From NCBI GenBank assembly GCA_000827325.1, contig KN832876.1:1240001-1304000 (forward strand): DNA of 64,000 nt. Reading direction: 5' to 3'. The number at the start of each line of letters is the position of its first letter. Position 1 is the first letter of the stretch. Under the pieces are notes generated by a model. That model saw only the letters and a program-made list of their open reading frames with translations, was not told the origin of the DNA and ran no database searches. Below, in pieces: positions 46,084-57,771 of the stretch. Position numbers and translations under genes: made by a program. The stretch is from Oidiodendron maius Zn (taxonomy: Eukaryota > Ascomycota > Leotiomycetes > Myxotrichaceae).

Positions 46084-49000
46084 ATGCGCAATCTTCTGTG
46101 GAAATACTACCTCGAGGATGATGTCGACAAGTTTCGACGCCTCTTGGAAAATGCCGGCCAGAATCTCCAATACCCAGCTAAAAGCCATACTGGAGCGACA
46201 GGCCCGCCCAACAGCTTTGGCGTGGTAGCTGGGAGCCCAGGAGGCTTTGCGACACCTCCCAGAACCGTTGCGAAGAGTCGGAAAGTCTCAGGTCCGGCTG
46301 GGACTTCAGGTGGGATAAGAGGGGCCAATACACCTGTTAGTCGGGCAGAGTTGAATAGCAGGGATCATGCAGGTCTGACCATCTTGCATCGCGCTGCATC
46401 CTCTACCTCTTCAAATTCGATAAGCTTTGCTTTTGCTCTTATTGAGCATCCCGCAATCGACCTCTACATACAGGACACTGAAAACGGGTGGACGGCCTTG
46501 CATAGGGCTTTGTATTTTGGCAATATTACTATTGCTCGTGCAATCATTGCTAGGGACAGGGCCGATCCGAACGGCCCTGGTGGCACTACCAGCACAAGGG
46601 CGGGCTCTTCTGTCATCAAGGTCAAGGATTACGAAGGAAATAGTCCCTTTGATGTTTACAATGCGACTATTGCCAGGCGTTCCCCGCAGCAAGTCACAGA
46701 GTTAGCTAGATCTGAAGATGGCTCTCAGGATGATGCGGAATCCGTCTCTGGCAGACCAGGACCGAATGCAAGCTTGGCCGATGATCTAGCTATAGGCGAT
46801 GAACTATTTGTCTTTGGCTCAAATAAGAATCACTCGCTTGGATTTGGAGATGGCGACGACCGACAACACCCTGAAAAGATCTCGTTGAAGCGCCCCGATC
46901 ACTTACTCTTTCGCTTTTATCGAGAGTATTTGGAATTGATCGAGGACTCCAGTGATCTATCCCAGAGCGGGGTGCTCAAACCCATGCCAAAATCGTTAAA
47001 CGAATTGCCTACACTCATTTTGAACCGCCCTGTCATTGTACAAGACGTGACTCTCTCGAAGCTGCACAGCGCTATTCTTACAACGGACCCCGAAGCAAAC
47101 CTCTACATGTGTGGGTTTGGCCCAGGTGGGAGACTAGGGACTGGTGACGAAGTAACGAGATCCACATTCGTCTGCATAGAGGAAGGCGGCTTGGCTGGTA
47201 AGAAGGTCATGACTGTCGCCCTTGGGCAAAACCACACTTTGGCTGTCTCTTCAAAGGGAGAGGTTTTCTCTTGGGGAACCTCAACTTATGGCCAATTGGG
47301 ATATTCCTTACCCCGTCCTACAGCGAGAGACGAAGAACCCGTGTGTGCAACGCCACGACAAATATTTGGTCCACTAAAACGGGAGACGATTATCGGGGTC
47401 GCTGCGTCTGCTATCCACTCAGTTGCCCATACATCATCATCGCTCTTTTGCTGGGGTAAAAACGAGGGCCAGTTGGGTCTCATGGATTCTGACTCGCGGT
47501 CCCTCGCTGTGCAGCCAGTCCCGCGAAAAGTTGGAGCCTCTCTTTTCAAGGCTGCTATCCAAATGATTTCTGCTATAAATGGAGCAACGATTTGCCTCCT
47601 TGCAAATCGCACCGTCTGTGTCTTCACTAATTACGGCTACAATATTGTCAAGTTCCCTTTACATGCCGAGTTTAGCAACTATCATTTACGGAGTGCTGCG
47701 CTCACTACACGATATGAAGCTACCTCAAACCACATCTCGTCTGTCACTGCTGGGGGTGATACAATTGCAGCAATCTCCAGTCGTGGTGACCTCTTCACCT
47801 TTAACGTCAGAAAGATAGATTCCGATATCCCTTCTGCATCAACTACCAATCCTTCAAAAATCAAATCTGCATTGTCGCCCCCACAACGTATTTGGTCTCT
47901 ACGCAAGGGCCACTGGGACGGTATCAGGTCAGTTGGAGTTTCCGAGAATGGTTCTGTAATTATTTGTACGCAAGCCGGTGCAGTGTGGCGCCGGGTCAAC
48001 AGAACCAAGGCAAAAGATGCCTTCACTGGAGCAGGAGGTTTAAGCCGCAAAGATTATAAATTTCAGCGGGTGCCAGGTCTGACCAAAGTTACCGCAGTAC
48101 GAAGCAACATCTTTGGAGTGTATGCGGCCATCCGCAGAGACTGTGATGTGACGAAAAGCCAGATTTCAATCGATGAGCAGAATCTGTGGCAAGATATTCA
48201 GCCCCTACTCAGTATTCGCGACGTTGTAGCTTCAGACTCTCTGCAGTATCCCGACTCCCAAGCTAACAAGACCTCAGCTCTGCTAGAAGGCTTGTCGAGT
48301 CCCATGAAGCGCGCTGTTTTGACATCTCCTAGTCTTGAGGCCGATGTTAGCCGCCACTTATATAGCCAAGACCTGCGAAGTTATGATTTCGAAATACGCA
48401 GCTCTGTTTCAGAGGTTGGAATTCCAGTGCATGGCTTTGTGCTGGCAGCAAGAAGCTCTATCTTAAGATCTGCATTGGCCGAATTCCGCCTTACAAATTC
48501 TGCTTCTGTCTCGGATCTCTTCGTTATAGAAGAATCGTCTTCCATATCACTACCTCGACCTTGCGTCGTCTTTCAGGGGTTAGACTTTATTACAATCGTC
48601 AACCTCGCAATATACCTGTACACAGATGAAGTGGTTGACGTCTGGCATTTCACTCGTCAAGCCCCGAAAATGGCATTCAGATATCGGCAAATACGTGCTG
48701 AGCTTATGAAAACTGCAGGGCATCTGAAGATGGGTAAGCTGGAATCTGCAGTTCGTCTGATGACAGAGCCGGAGCGGCAAATGCATCTTGACCTGAACAT
48801 GGCAATTCAAGACTCAGAATTTTTCGAAGATGGAGACTGCATTATCGACCTAGATGGCTCTGAAATGACAGTGCATAGCACCCTCCTGTGTCAGCGATGT
48901 CCTTTTTTCGAAGGGCTGTTTAATGGTCGCGCTGCAGGGCAGTGGCTTGCCGGCCGTCGCCAAGATAATCAAAGATCTATTCGAATCGATTTAAAGCACA

Positions 49001-50866
49001 TTGAGCCTGAAACTTTCCAACTAGTTCTGCGATATCTTTATGCCGACATCGGGTCGGAGCTATTTGATGAAGTTGTATCTAGCGATATTGATGAGCTGTC
49101 GGAGTTCGTAATGGACGTTCTAGGTGTCGCAAATGAACTTATGCTTGATCGATTGTCCCAAATCTGTCAGGAGGTGATCGGTCGTTTTGGTGAGTAAATT
49201 CCTATCTTAAAGGAGTGCAATATCAGATGAGCATTCCAAAGTTGAGAGATCTGTTTAAATATCAAACTAACATATTTCAGTGACTACCCGCAATATTTCA
49301 CAGCTTCTAAACATCATTTCGTCTTGTTCGGTAGCAGAATTCAAAGACGCCGGACTCGAATATATTTGTCTCCAATTGGAATGCATGCTCGAAAATCACT
49401 TACTCAATGACCTTGATGAGCATCTCCTCTTTGAGTTGGACGGGGTTGTTCGTGGTAATCAGCTGAACTGTCTGCCATTCGCCAAAAGTGGCAGAGCAGA
49501 ACTACTGTTACTCAATCACCATCCTAGTCTGGCAGGGGAGATCGAGGAAGAGAGAGAACGTAGAATTCGAGATATGGCCTTCCGAGAGACTCTGAAAGAC
49601 GATGACATTCGCCTGTCATCTTCGTACCGGGCTCGTACTGGGAGTTTGGATGACATCATGTCAAGTTCTCCCAGTCAAGACAGGGCTAGAAGAAAGTCTA
49701 AAGCATCTCGGAACGCACCTTTCAGTCCTAATATACGCCCAAAAGACTTTACTGTGGACCTTATGTTTGATATGGATGACGATGACAGTTTGAGTCCAAA
49801 AAGCCCAAGATCTCCAAATATAAAAGCAGCCTCGGACGAGACAAGTCTGACCAACACGCCCTTAGCAAGTATTCCGGCTGTCTGTGTTGACGGCAGCTCA
49901 CCTACAGCTCAAGACGAAAACTTTTCGCCTCCTCTTCGATCAAAATCTATGGAATCTGAGTTTCAAAATATTGGGACACCACTTCCAGCCCCAATGCCTA
50001 AAATGTGGTCATCACCAGTTCTTGCGCCGACGAAATTGGGCATGAAAGATATTATGGCACAGGCATCATCGAGCCGAACATCGAATCTGTCGATAAGTCT
50101 CTCGGCACAGAAAGCTAAAGAAGTAGCAAGTGCAAAGATGCCAACCCAAAAGCTTTCGCAAAAGGAGCGCAAAAAGCAACAGCAGCAAGCAGCAGCCCAA
50201 TACCAGATCGCTAAGACTGAGGCTGATGTTAAATCGTCATCTCCCTGGCAGTTAACTACTAAAGGTACAAAGACCTCCTTGAAGGATGTCCTCAGCGAAT
50301 CGAAGCCATCTCCATCGATCTCATCTGCGCAGCCCCTTAACCCTCCGAGCTCATCTCGCCCTTTGATCTCCCGGCGCACTGCTTCTCCAGATACGCGGTT
50401 TTCTGGGCAAGCCCGAGCAATAAACGGCTCGACTTCAAGGGAACAGCCATCATCATCCCCTAACCCGTCGTGGAGTGTAAGTCAACTGCCATTGAAGTCC
50501 TCGCCTGTCATTCCGCACTCCAAGTCGTATCTTTCTCCTACTCCCAAGGCCGAGCCATCATTACAGTTATCGATGGCGGATATCATTGGACAGCAGAAGA
50601 GGGAGCAGGAAGTCATAAAAGAAGCTGTGGCGAAAAGGAGCCTTCAAGAGATTCAGGAAGAGCAGGCGTTCCAGGAGTGGTGGGATCAAGAAAGTCGGAG
50701 AGCACAAGAAGAGGAGGCATCACGAGCAAAAGGGCCCGCGTCCGGAGCTTCAAAGAATAGCAAAGTCGGAGGCGGAAGTGCCAAGGGCGGTACGAGAGGA
50801 AGTCGAGGAAGAGGTGGAGGGAGAAGAGGAAGAGGACAGGAGAGTGATATACGTGGTGCACACTAA
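46084..50866 (+). CDS. Ankyrin-RCC1-BTB protein, IBTK-like
   Basis: Exons 46084-49189 and 49281-50866 (intron 91 nt, GTGAGT..TCAG) give 1563 residues. Domains in order: ankyrin repeats at about 95-190 (HAGLTILHRAAS, NGWTALHRALYFGN); an RCC1 propeller at about 238-560 (ELFVFGSNKNHSLGFGD, CGFGPGGRLGTGD, FSWGTSTYGQLGY, CWGKNEGQLG); a first BTB at about 766-880 (VHGFVLAARSSILRSAL); a second BTB at about 915-1030 (DGDCIIDLDG, HSTLLCQRCPFFEGLF). A long Ser-rich tail ends in an RG/GG-rich basic patch (RGSRGRGGGRRGRG). This order matches animal IBTK, a CUL3 adaptor, so a ubiquitin-ligase substrate receptor is the likely role. The intron sits just after the second BTB. Confidence 0.9.
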
Positions 50867-51201
50867 TTGTATATATTTATATGCATTGCGGCGTTTAGAG
50901 ACTGGCGCACAACCTTCCGCGCAGACAACGCGAACTAGGATGTAAATGTTTTGATAGAACAGGTATAATAGAAATATTTTCTTCACGAAAATGTTCTTCC
51001 AGAAGAGTGACCTCACACTACATTCGCCATTTACTCTAAACATATTCAGACTTCCAATAGTCGGGACGATTAGACTTCTTGTTAAGAAGAGCATAGTCCA
51101 TAGAGGCCTGCTGGTCGACAGAGAAAGATGTAGTTAAGATGTCATATTGTCTGCCCGGTCCTTCTAGGCGTCAAGTCCTTCCAAAGGCACCACACTTCCC
51201 A
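50867..51201. other. Convergent 3' intergenic region
   Basis: 335 bp between the IBTK-like and SET-domain genes. No feature seen. Confidence 0.5.
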
Positions 51202-51819
51202 TCAATCCAGGTCACCACTTTTCCTCGCACCCCAAAATCCTCTGCCATAACTAACCAAAATCTCCTCTCCCTTCTTCACGCCCTTCCCTTTCCCACTCTT
51301 CCCCTCGCCAAGTACCCACACCCCCATCCCTCTCTCCTTCTGCTCTTCGTCCCATACCTCTTTGAACTCCGCATTCGGCTTCTCCGCAATCCCACGATAA
51401 TCATTGATGAACCGTGCCTCATTGCCTTTACGCTGTGCATCGATCCCAATGCCCTGTTCGCGATCCAGACTCAGGTCATAGTCCGAGTTGGCGTGTGGAT
51501 CTGGTGTTAAGCTGCCGTCAGGTGATGGAGCGTGGATTTCTCCGATATATTGAAGGATGAATGTCCCCGGTTTCAAGTCACGGGCTGCAAAGAGCCCCGA
51601 CTGGCCGCATGCAGGGTGGGTGGGTGACGTGACAGGCATGATTCTTACAAGAGAGCATGGTCCTTTCGGAGAATTAAGGGGAATGTTATAGGCATCGTTA
51701 GGACGTGATTTGAGGGCCGAGAGAGAAGCTGATGTGATTGTTGGAGTGAGACATGATGTAGTGAGGAAGAATATATTAGAGGGCCAGTGTTTAGGAACTG
51801 GCGCTCCAGACCTTGGCAT
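51202..51819 (-). CDS. SET-domain protein, probable lysine methyltransferase
   Basis: Single exon, 205 residues from ATG 51819 (an upstream TTG-led extension is not needed). The SET core is visible: GQSGLFAARDLKPGTFILQY, GEIH, SDYDLSL, then NEARFINDYRG at the place of the usual RFINHS motif, PNAEF, and EEILVSYGRGFW at the place of GEELxxDYG. The NHS to NDY change departs from histone methyltransferases but keeps the Asn. There is no pre-SET or post-SET Cys cluster, which points to a small non-histone or divergent enzyme. A basic Gly/Lys insert (GEGKSGKGKGVKKGEE) lies before the last motif. Substrate unknown. Confidence 0.85.
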   Translation of the reverse strand: MPRSGAPVPKHWPSNIFFLTTSCLTPTITSASLSALKSRPNDAYNIPLNSPKGPCSLVRIMPVTSPTHPACGQSGLFAARDLKPGTFILQYIGEIHAPSPDGSLTPDPHANSDYDLSLDREQGIGIDAQRKGNEARFINDYRGIAEKPNAEFKEVWDEEQKERGMGVWVLGEGKSGKGKGVKKGEEILVSYGRGFWGARKSGDLD

Positions 51820-54800
51820 CTTCTTCAATAAGCATGTCTTGATTGGTACAAAGTACTGGTAGTCTTACAATGAATGGAAGCTATCCAGTTCATTATTCAT
51901 TCGGATTAAAGTATCAAATCAGTAAAGAAACATGCATCTTCTTAAGATACTCAAATGATGAATCCGGACGAAGGTTTCTCTCTGCTAGGAACAAACAGTT
52001 GGAACTTGATACGGAGGAAGTGTTTGCCAAGACTTTACCCGAGAATGCCCATCGACCTCCGTCGTATATCCGTACGTGTGCAAAGGTGCCCAGTCAGAGT
52101 AAACAAAATGTCACGGAATTATTTGTTCTGCTTACCATTTGTCTTGTTGATAAGACGACTAATGAGCATAAATTTAGTCATCGCTGGCGGTTTTCTGTCG
52201 GTCGTGAATGGGAATATGGCATGTTCTTCTGGTTGCAGCCATTCTCAAATGCAACCATCTAGGCTCAGGCTGACTTAGGTAGGCAGGAAAGAAATAAAGA
52301 TTGAAGACTATTCCTTATCAGTTAAAATATAATCTCTTAAGCTGTCATTTCGTACTTCTGTGTAAAGACACTGTTAAATCGCAGGGTCCAAAGCCTTTTC
52401 TTCCCTACAATTCAGAAGAGGATCAAGTTTACAAGAGGCATCTGTCAAATTTGCACCAAACCCTAAGGGAGGTAGGATTAGTTACGTTCGATATGCTATT
52501 AATAAGTTATAAGTTCTATGTCGAAGACTTTGGAGAGAGCCCAGTCCAGAGAGAGATTCCGGGCATAGTTTCCTGACTGTGAAATCCCGGACCCTGGACC
52601 CAGAATTAACGAAACACTTAGCCTGATTATCCCAAGTCTATGTAGCATGAGGTCGCTGATGCTTTTGTGAAAGTCTTTAAGGTAAGTGAAGCTTTTTCCT
52701 TTGACGCTGTTTGTAACTGGTATGATAATGGCATAACCTATTTCCTACGGAAACGCTCTGTATCCAGAAGGTGGGGAGAACGACTCGGTACAAGTTTAGC
52801 CATGCTGGTGGAGATATTGACTCTACAGGAAATTGAGATTGACATAAAGCCTTTGGCAACCAATGCGATTCTATGAATTGTTCTTTGTCAGAGACAATAG
52901 GAAAATGATAATGCGTCATTGGTCACACAGCACGGGCATCAGTGAGCCTCCGATAATTCGAAACTCGGGTCTCTCTTGGAGAGCAGAGAAAATTTCGCAA
53001 GTGAGATCAAGCTAAATAGTCTTTCAAAAATGATATCGCACGGGTTCTTTTGACGAACAATTGGTCCCTAGGCAAGACTTTGTCTTCCTTGGGCTAGGAG
53101 AAATGAGCAGCTATAGGAGGATTATCCCAACAGCCATAAAAGATGCAGGAAGTGATCCGGCTGTATTTCCCAAGGATGAGCACAGGTAAACCCAAGCGCC
53201 CCTTCAGTCACAGACTCACTCATATTTCAAATCCGTTCCATCTTCCAAACTGGGACTCTGGCGAGCCTATACTTCCCGTCTCTTCGTCTCTCCGAATCAT
53301 GTCCGGCGTAATCAAAGCTGTGTTTGGTAAATTATGGAGGCCACACTGATCTTGCGCAGTTATCTCGAGCACCGGTTGTACTCTAGTTTGGTAGGTACTC
53401 GACTTCTCAACTTTTGTAGAACGACTAATAGTTCACTGGCCTTGGAGAGATTGAACTGATGACAAAATTTGGTGGTCTTTCGTTCCATGGACTGTTCGTT
53501 GTAGCAATGACTACTTACTGAAGCCACCAACAACAGACAAAGAACCCTTTCCGTTGGGAGAACCAAGGTTCAGCTTCGTTGGAGCTTCTGCGCTACAACA
53601 TAAATGTGAGAGCTCCGTACTATGACAGCTGGCTCTGGTAAGCCGACCTTGGAAAAGTAATAACCACGTAATTGGGACAGTCAGCAGATAGATATCAGCA
53701 ATGTATTTGTATATTAAATAAGAAGGTCTGGCAGCAAATGATGTTGTAAGGCTCAAGGAAGAACTACAAGGAGCGGGACAGATAGTAATTCCGCAAGGGA
53801 CTTAATTCTTCCTAGGTGGGTATTGCACTTACGCTACCCTTAGGAACAGTAGATACCTCTATGAATAAGGGCAGACTAAGACTGCCAGGAGAAATGAAGT
53901 AGTCCGAATACGGCATGGCAATCAGGGTCCAAAAGGCCCACCTCCAAAAATCTCCTGCTCGCTCAATGGGGATGGCGGAGCTGGATCGCTGCGTAGTGAC
54001 ATCAACTGACACTCAACATCGACCTCCTGTAGTCATCCATACATGACTCCCGAGGTGCTGCGTAAGGGAACACCGTGGTACTCGATCTACAGTACAGAGC
54101 AGTATCTTCAGTGGGGGGCTGAGCATCTCTGTCGGGCATCCGCAAATTCACATCACGTGACTAATGAGGGATTTAAGCCATTGGTTTTCTCGAACGAGGC
54201 AGGACGAAGCGTAAGATCCCGGGCGGTGAGACGCTTCAACCAAGCGTAATCGAATCCTCATAGCCCTAGAAGCAGTAATAGTCGACTCCACAGCTGGGTG
54301 GCTGCTAAGAGACTGCCATAGGACCCCCGGATGCACTGGCTGCGTTTCCGTGCGTGGGTGTCAGAGAAAGGTTGGCCCCCACCAGCTCCCTCGTTCAGAG
54401 AGGTTGAGTTGAAAGTACCAGGCTGTACAAGCCTACCTACCTTGGCCGCAGGATGCGGGCAGATCCAAGTATACCGGCGCGGAGAGTACTGGACAGATTA
54501 TTCTTGAGCGGTTTTTGCCTGCTGTGCTGCTTTCCCGTCTCCTGCACAGTGTTTTATTGGCAGGGTGGGGTACGAAGTATGTAATGCTGATCAAAATCTA
54601 CTGAGTACTGGAGCCAGCAAGACGAACGCGGGTGAGCGCAGTGTTGTCAACCGGTAGATGGGGGAAAGGGTGGCTAGTGGCAGTGGTGTTCGCATGCCAG
54701 TGAAGGATGGAAGGGTATGTAAAAGACGTCAGCCCTCTACCCCGGATGGAAGAGTCAACAATCATGGTTCCTTGCAGAGAAGGAATTTCGAACATTCCAT

Positions 54801-56247
54801 GTCCGATCGAGGGCCTCGAGAGAGCCAATGAAGCCACGACAGGGCCAGCAGGTGTTCCTTGAGGAAGCAAGGAGTAAGGGGGTTGGCAGCCCCCCGACGG
54901 GAAGAGGGAAGGAGGGGGATGGGCGGTGCAGTGCACCCAGCACTCTGACGAGATCGATACCAGCGTCACGCCGGGGCTGCCAATCGCCCTTCTTCGCTGT
55001 GCCCGAATGCGAATTCCGTAATGGAAACAGTAGGGCATATCGGAGCGCGACGAGTGAGAGAGTTTGTTTCGAGGGCGTGTAGAGCTGGTTGCAAGTTTAT
55101 ATGTCTTCTCGAAGTCGTTTTCAATGTGAGCCTACGAGGCTCAGCGGTGGCCCGTTCGCATCAGTTGTGGCTGTTACACGTCCGCCTGACTATTGTCCGA
55201 TAAGAACATGCAGACTCTTCGTCTAACGTGCTAATGGAGGCATGCAAGCCGAGTGAGCGTGTGTGCGGGTTGACCTTGCTGCGTTCCCTTCGTGCTCGCC
55301 CTGATGTCTTGTCCATGCGCAGCGTTGACTGACTGACTCGACGAGCAAACAGGAAGGACAACGCCCTGACCAAGAGATCCATCCTGCCTCTGACCTGGCC
55401 CTCTTACCCTCCAGCCGCTCTCACCTTGCCTGGCGTGCGCTCAATCGTTGATCAGGAGGGCGCTCTTGCATTCCCGTCCTTGCGCGCTGGGCGGTACCTC
55501 TCCCTCTCTTCGCCAGGCAGTGCGCGTCCTCTGCCTTACCCGACGCCAGACAGGGTGGCTCTCCTCGCGCTGGGCTCCATAAATCTTCGCCCGGTTGGCG
55601 CTCATCGACGTTAGAGGCCCTCGGTAGTGGTACCTGTTCCGTGCACACTACGATTCCTCAGGTCAGCGCAACATTTTCCCGCCCGCCGTGGAACTGCGCA
55701 CTTGGCACTTCTGCCCGCCCGCCGTAGTCCACCACCCACTTCCCATCCCGGCCACCGTAATCCCGTATAAGTCCAACTCCATCGCCCCAACTTTGCCCTC
55801 CTCCTCCCACGATCACATCTCTTCATCGTCTTTGCAAAGGGCCTCCCCCCTCATTTTGGTCGCCAATACCGGCCTTCGGTGTCCCGCTGCTGCAGCCGGC
55901 GCCGTTACGGTGCAAGGCTCCCCCTCAATCTTCCTCCCCTCGACCCTCCCCGCACTCAGTCTGGTTCTCGCATCTCTTCAGGCGTTGGATTCTCGGTTCG
56001 ACTTGGAGTAAACTGGTATATACCCAATTCACGGCGGCGGCATTTTATACCCTTCCCGATATTGTCTGGTGTTCTTGTGTCTCTGACGACTCGATTTATC
56101 GACTCCGCGGCCACTACCTGGTCGCCCACAACTAAATTTCTACGTTTTGGGAGCGTTTATTTCTTTGGCAGTCCGCTTCGACCCGCCAACGGTCGTTCGG
56201 CGCCACCCACTCTTAGGACTCCTCTGCGCGATCAACTCAATTTCGAC
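51820..56247. other. 4.4 kb gene-poor region
   Basis: AT-rich from 51.8 to about 54.0 kb with many short random frames, then GC-richer and C/T-rich from about 54.8 kb up to the copper-fist gene. A TCACGTGA site lies at 54153-54160. The last 500 bp look like a long leader. No open frame shows a protein family pattern, and I see no transposase, reverse transcriptase, long terminal repeat or tRNA. It may contain decayed repeats that cannot be told by eye. Confidence 0.5.
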
Positions 56248-57771
56248 ATGCTGATTAAAGGCGAGAAGTACGCCTGCGAGGCATGCGTGCGCGGCCATCG
56301 GGTCAGCAACTGCCAGCACTCGGATCGACCGTTGCAGCACATCAATAAGAAGGTATGTGATGCGCATTCCTTTAATGGCATGGCCGCTGGTTAACAACCA
56401 TCTGTACAGGGCCGTCCAGTCTCGCAATGTGCACATTGCCGAACTCTACGCAAGTCTCGATCGGCTCACGTCCGCTGCGACTGTGGTGGCGACAAGTCCC
56501 ACCATAAGGGCGCCTGCACACATGATGGAGAATCTCTAGGTATGCTAGTCTTGGACAAGAGAGATATGAGAATACAGTTGCTGATAATTGAGGAAGTAGA
56601 CAACTGTGGCTGCAGCCATGGCACCCGATGTACTTGCGCCCTCAAGAAAGAGCACCTGGACCCTGTTCGCGAGTCCGACTCCGATGAGCCTTCCTCTTTC
56701 TCCGTGCGAAGAAGACCTCGTGCACTCACAGCCCAGTCAGAGTCTGGTCTCACGATTTTCACGAACGGTCACCACAAGCCAGTGCACAGGCACAATACAA
56801 TGGCCCACAAATGCGGCCTGCCATATGTGGTGCCGAGGGCCATACATGGCTCATCACCCACCAACCTAGCAAATAGATCAGTCGACAGCCTGCCCCATAC
56901 AAGCACTATAGACGCACTGCACAGCGAATCTCTCATTAAAGACTCTATGGTCAGTGCACAGCGAGAGCAGCGTATGGTTAAGTCGGAGCACGGTTCACCT
57001 GCTCAATGCCCCACAACCAACCTGGAGCAGCTCAATGGCCTTCTGCCACCTCTGGACCTGTCCAGTATCCCCAGCGACTACAACTTTATGCAAAGCATGG
57101 ATGGGTTACCGAGTGTTCCCGACACCGAGCAGCCCCTCTTCTCTGCCGGGCTAAGCTCCGCCTCTGTTGTCGATTGGTCTCACTACGACTTCAACAATAA
57201 CCGTGATGATTTCGCACCGTCCTCGTATAGCCAAGCTCCGTCATTTACGGGGTTCGAATTTTCTAGTGTGGATCAGCCAGCTCTGACGACCACTTCTACG
57301 TCTGGAGAAATATCTGAAGTTGAGGATTTTGGATCTTTGAACGAGATTGGTGCGACTCGTCCATCTCTACTCAACAACAAGTACGGATCCGACTTCGACG
57401 CTTCTGAATATGGAGGCGAGGCAGTTGATACATATCGCCTGAGCACCGCATCCTCATATATTAATATGCCGCAGGCGCAAATGCTAGCCCGCAATGACCT
57501 CGAATCCCTTGATCTGGACTCTTTCCTGGAAGGTGTCGCCGCGGACAGCGAGCAGGGAGCCTTCAGCAACGCATGGGTTCCTGCTCAAGCCTTTGTTGAC
57601 GAGACTAAGCCTGTGCATACGCCATCCAGCTTCGATGATAATGTCCCGTTCCCCCTTCTTTCCGTTGAGGAAGAGAACAGGGCCTTCTGGACAGCCGACT
57701 TCCAATCCAACAACATCCCCATCAACCGCGCACAGAATGGAGTACCTGAAGAGAATGTTTGGGCTCAATAA
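56248..57771 (+). CDS. Copper-fist transcription factor
   Basis: Exons 56248-56352 and 56410 onward. The copper-fist domain fills residues 1-55: KYACEACVRGHRVSNCQH gives the zinc ligands Cys10, Cys13, Cys22 and His24, then KKGRP binds the minor groove, and SQCAHCRTLRKSRSAHVRCDCG follows. A second intron at 56540-56599 (60 nt, GTATGC..GTAG) is likely: removing it brings THDGESL next to DNCGCSHGTRCTCALKKEHL, as in homologues. It has no stop and is a multiple of three, so the retained form is also open (468 versus 488 residues). The CGCSHGTRCTC cluster is a likely Cu(I)-sensing site. The rest is acidic and Ser-rich, fitting activation. Relatives (Cuf1, Mac1, Grisea) control copper uptake genes. 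Confidence 0.92.

Noticed and set aside
51820-56247. Decayed mobile element in the gene-poor stretch
   Set aside because: No transposase or reverse-transcriptase motif, no terminal repeats and no target duplication could be seen by eye; a repeat search would be needed.
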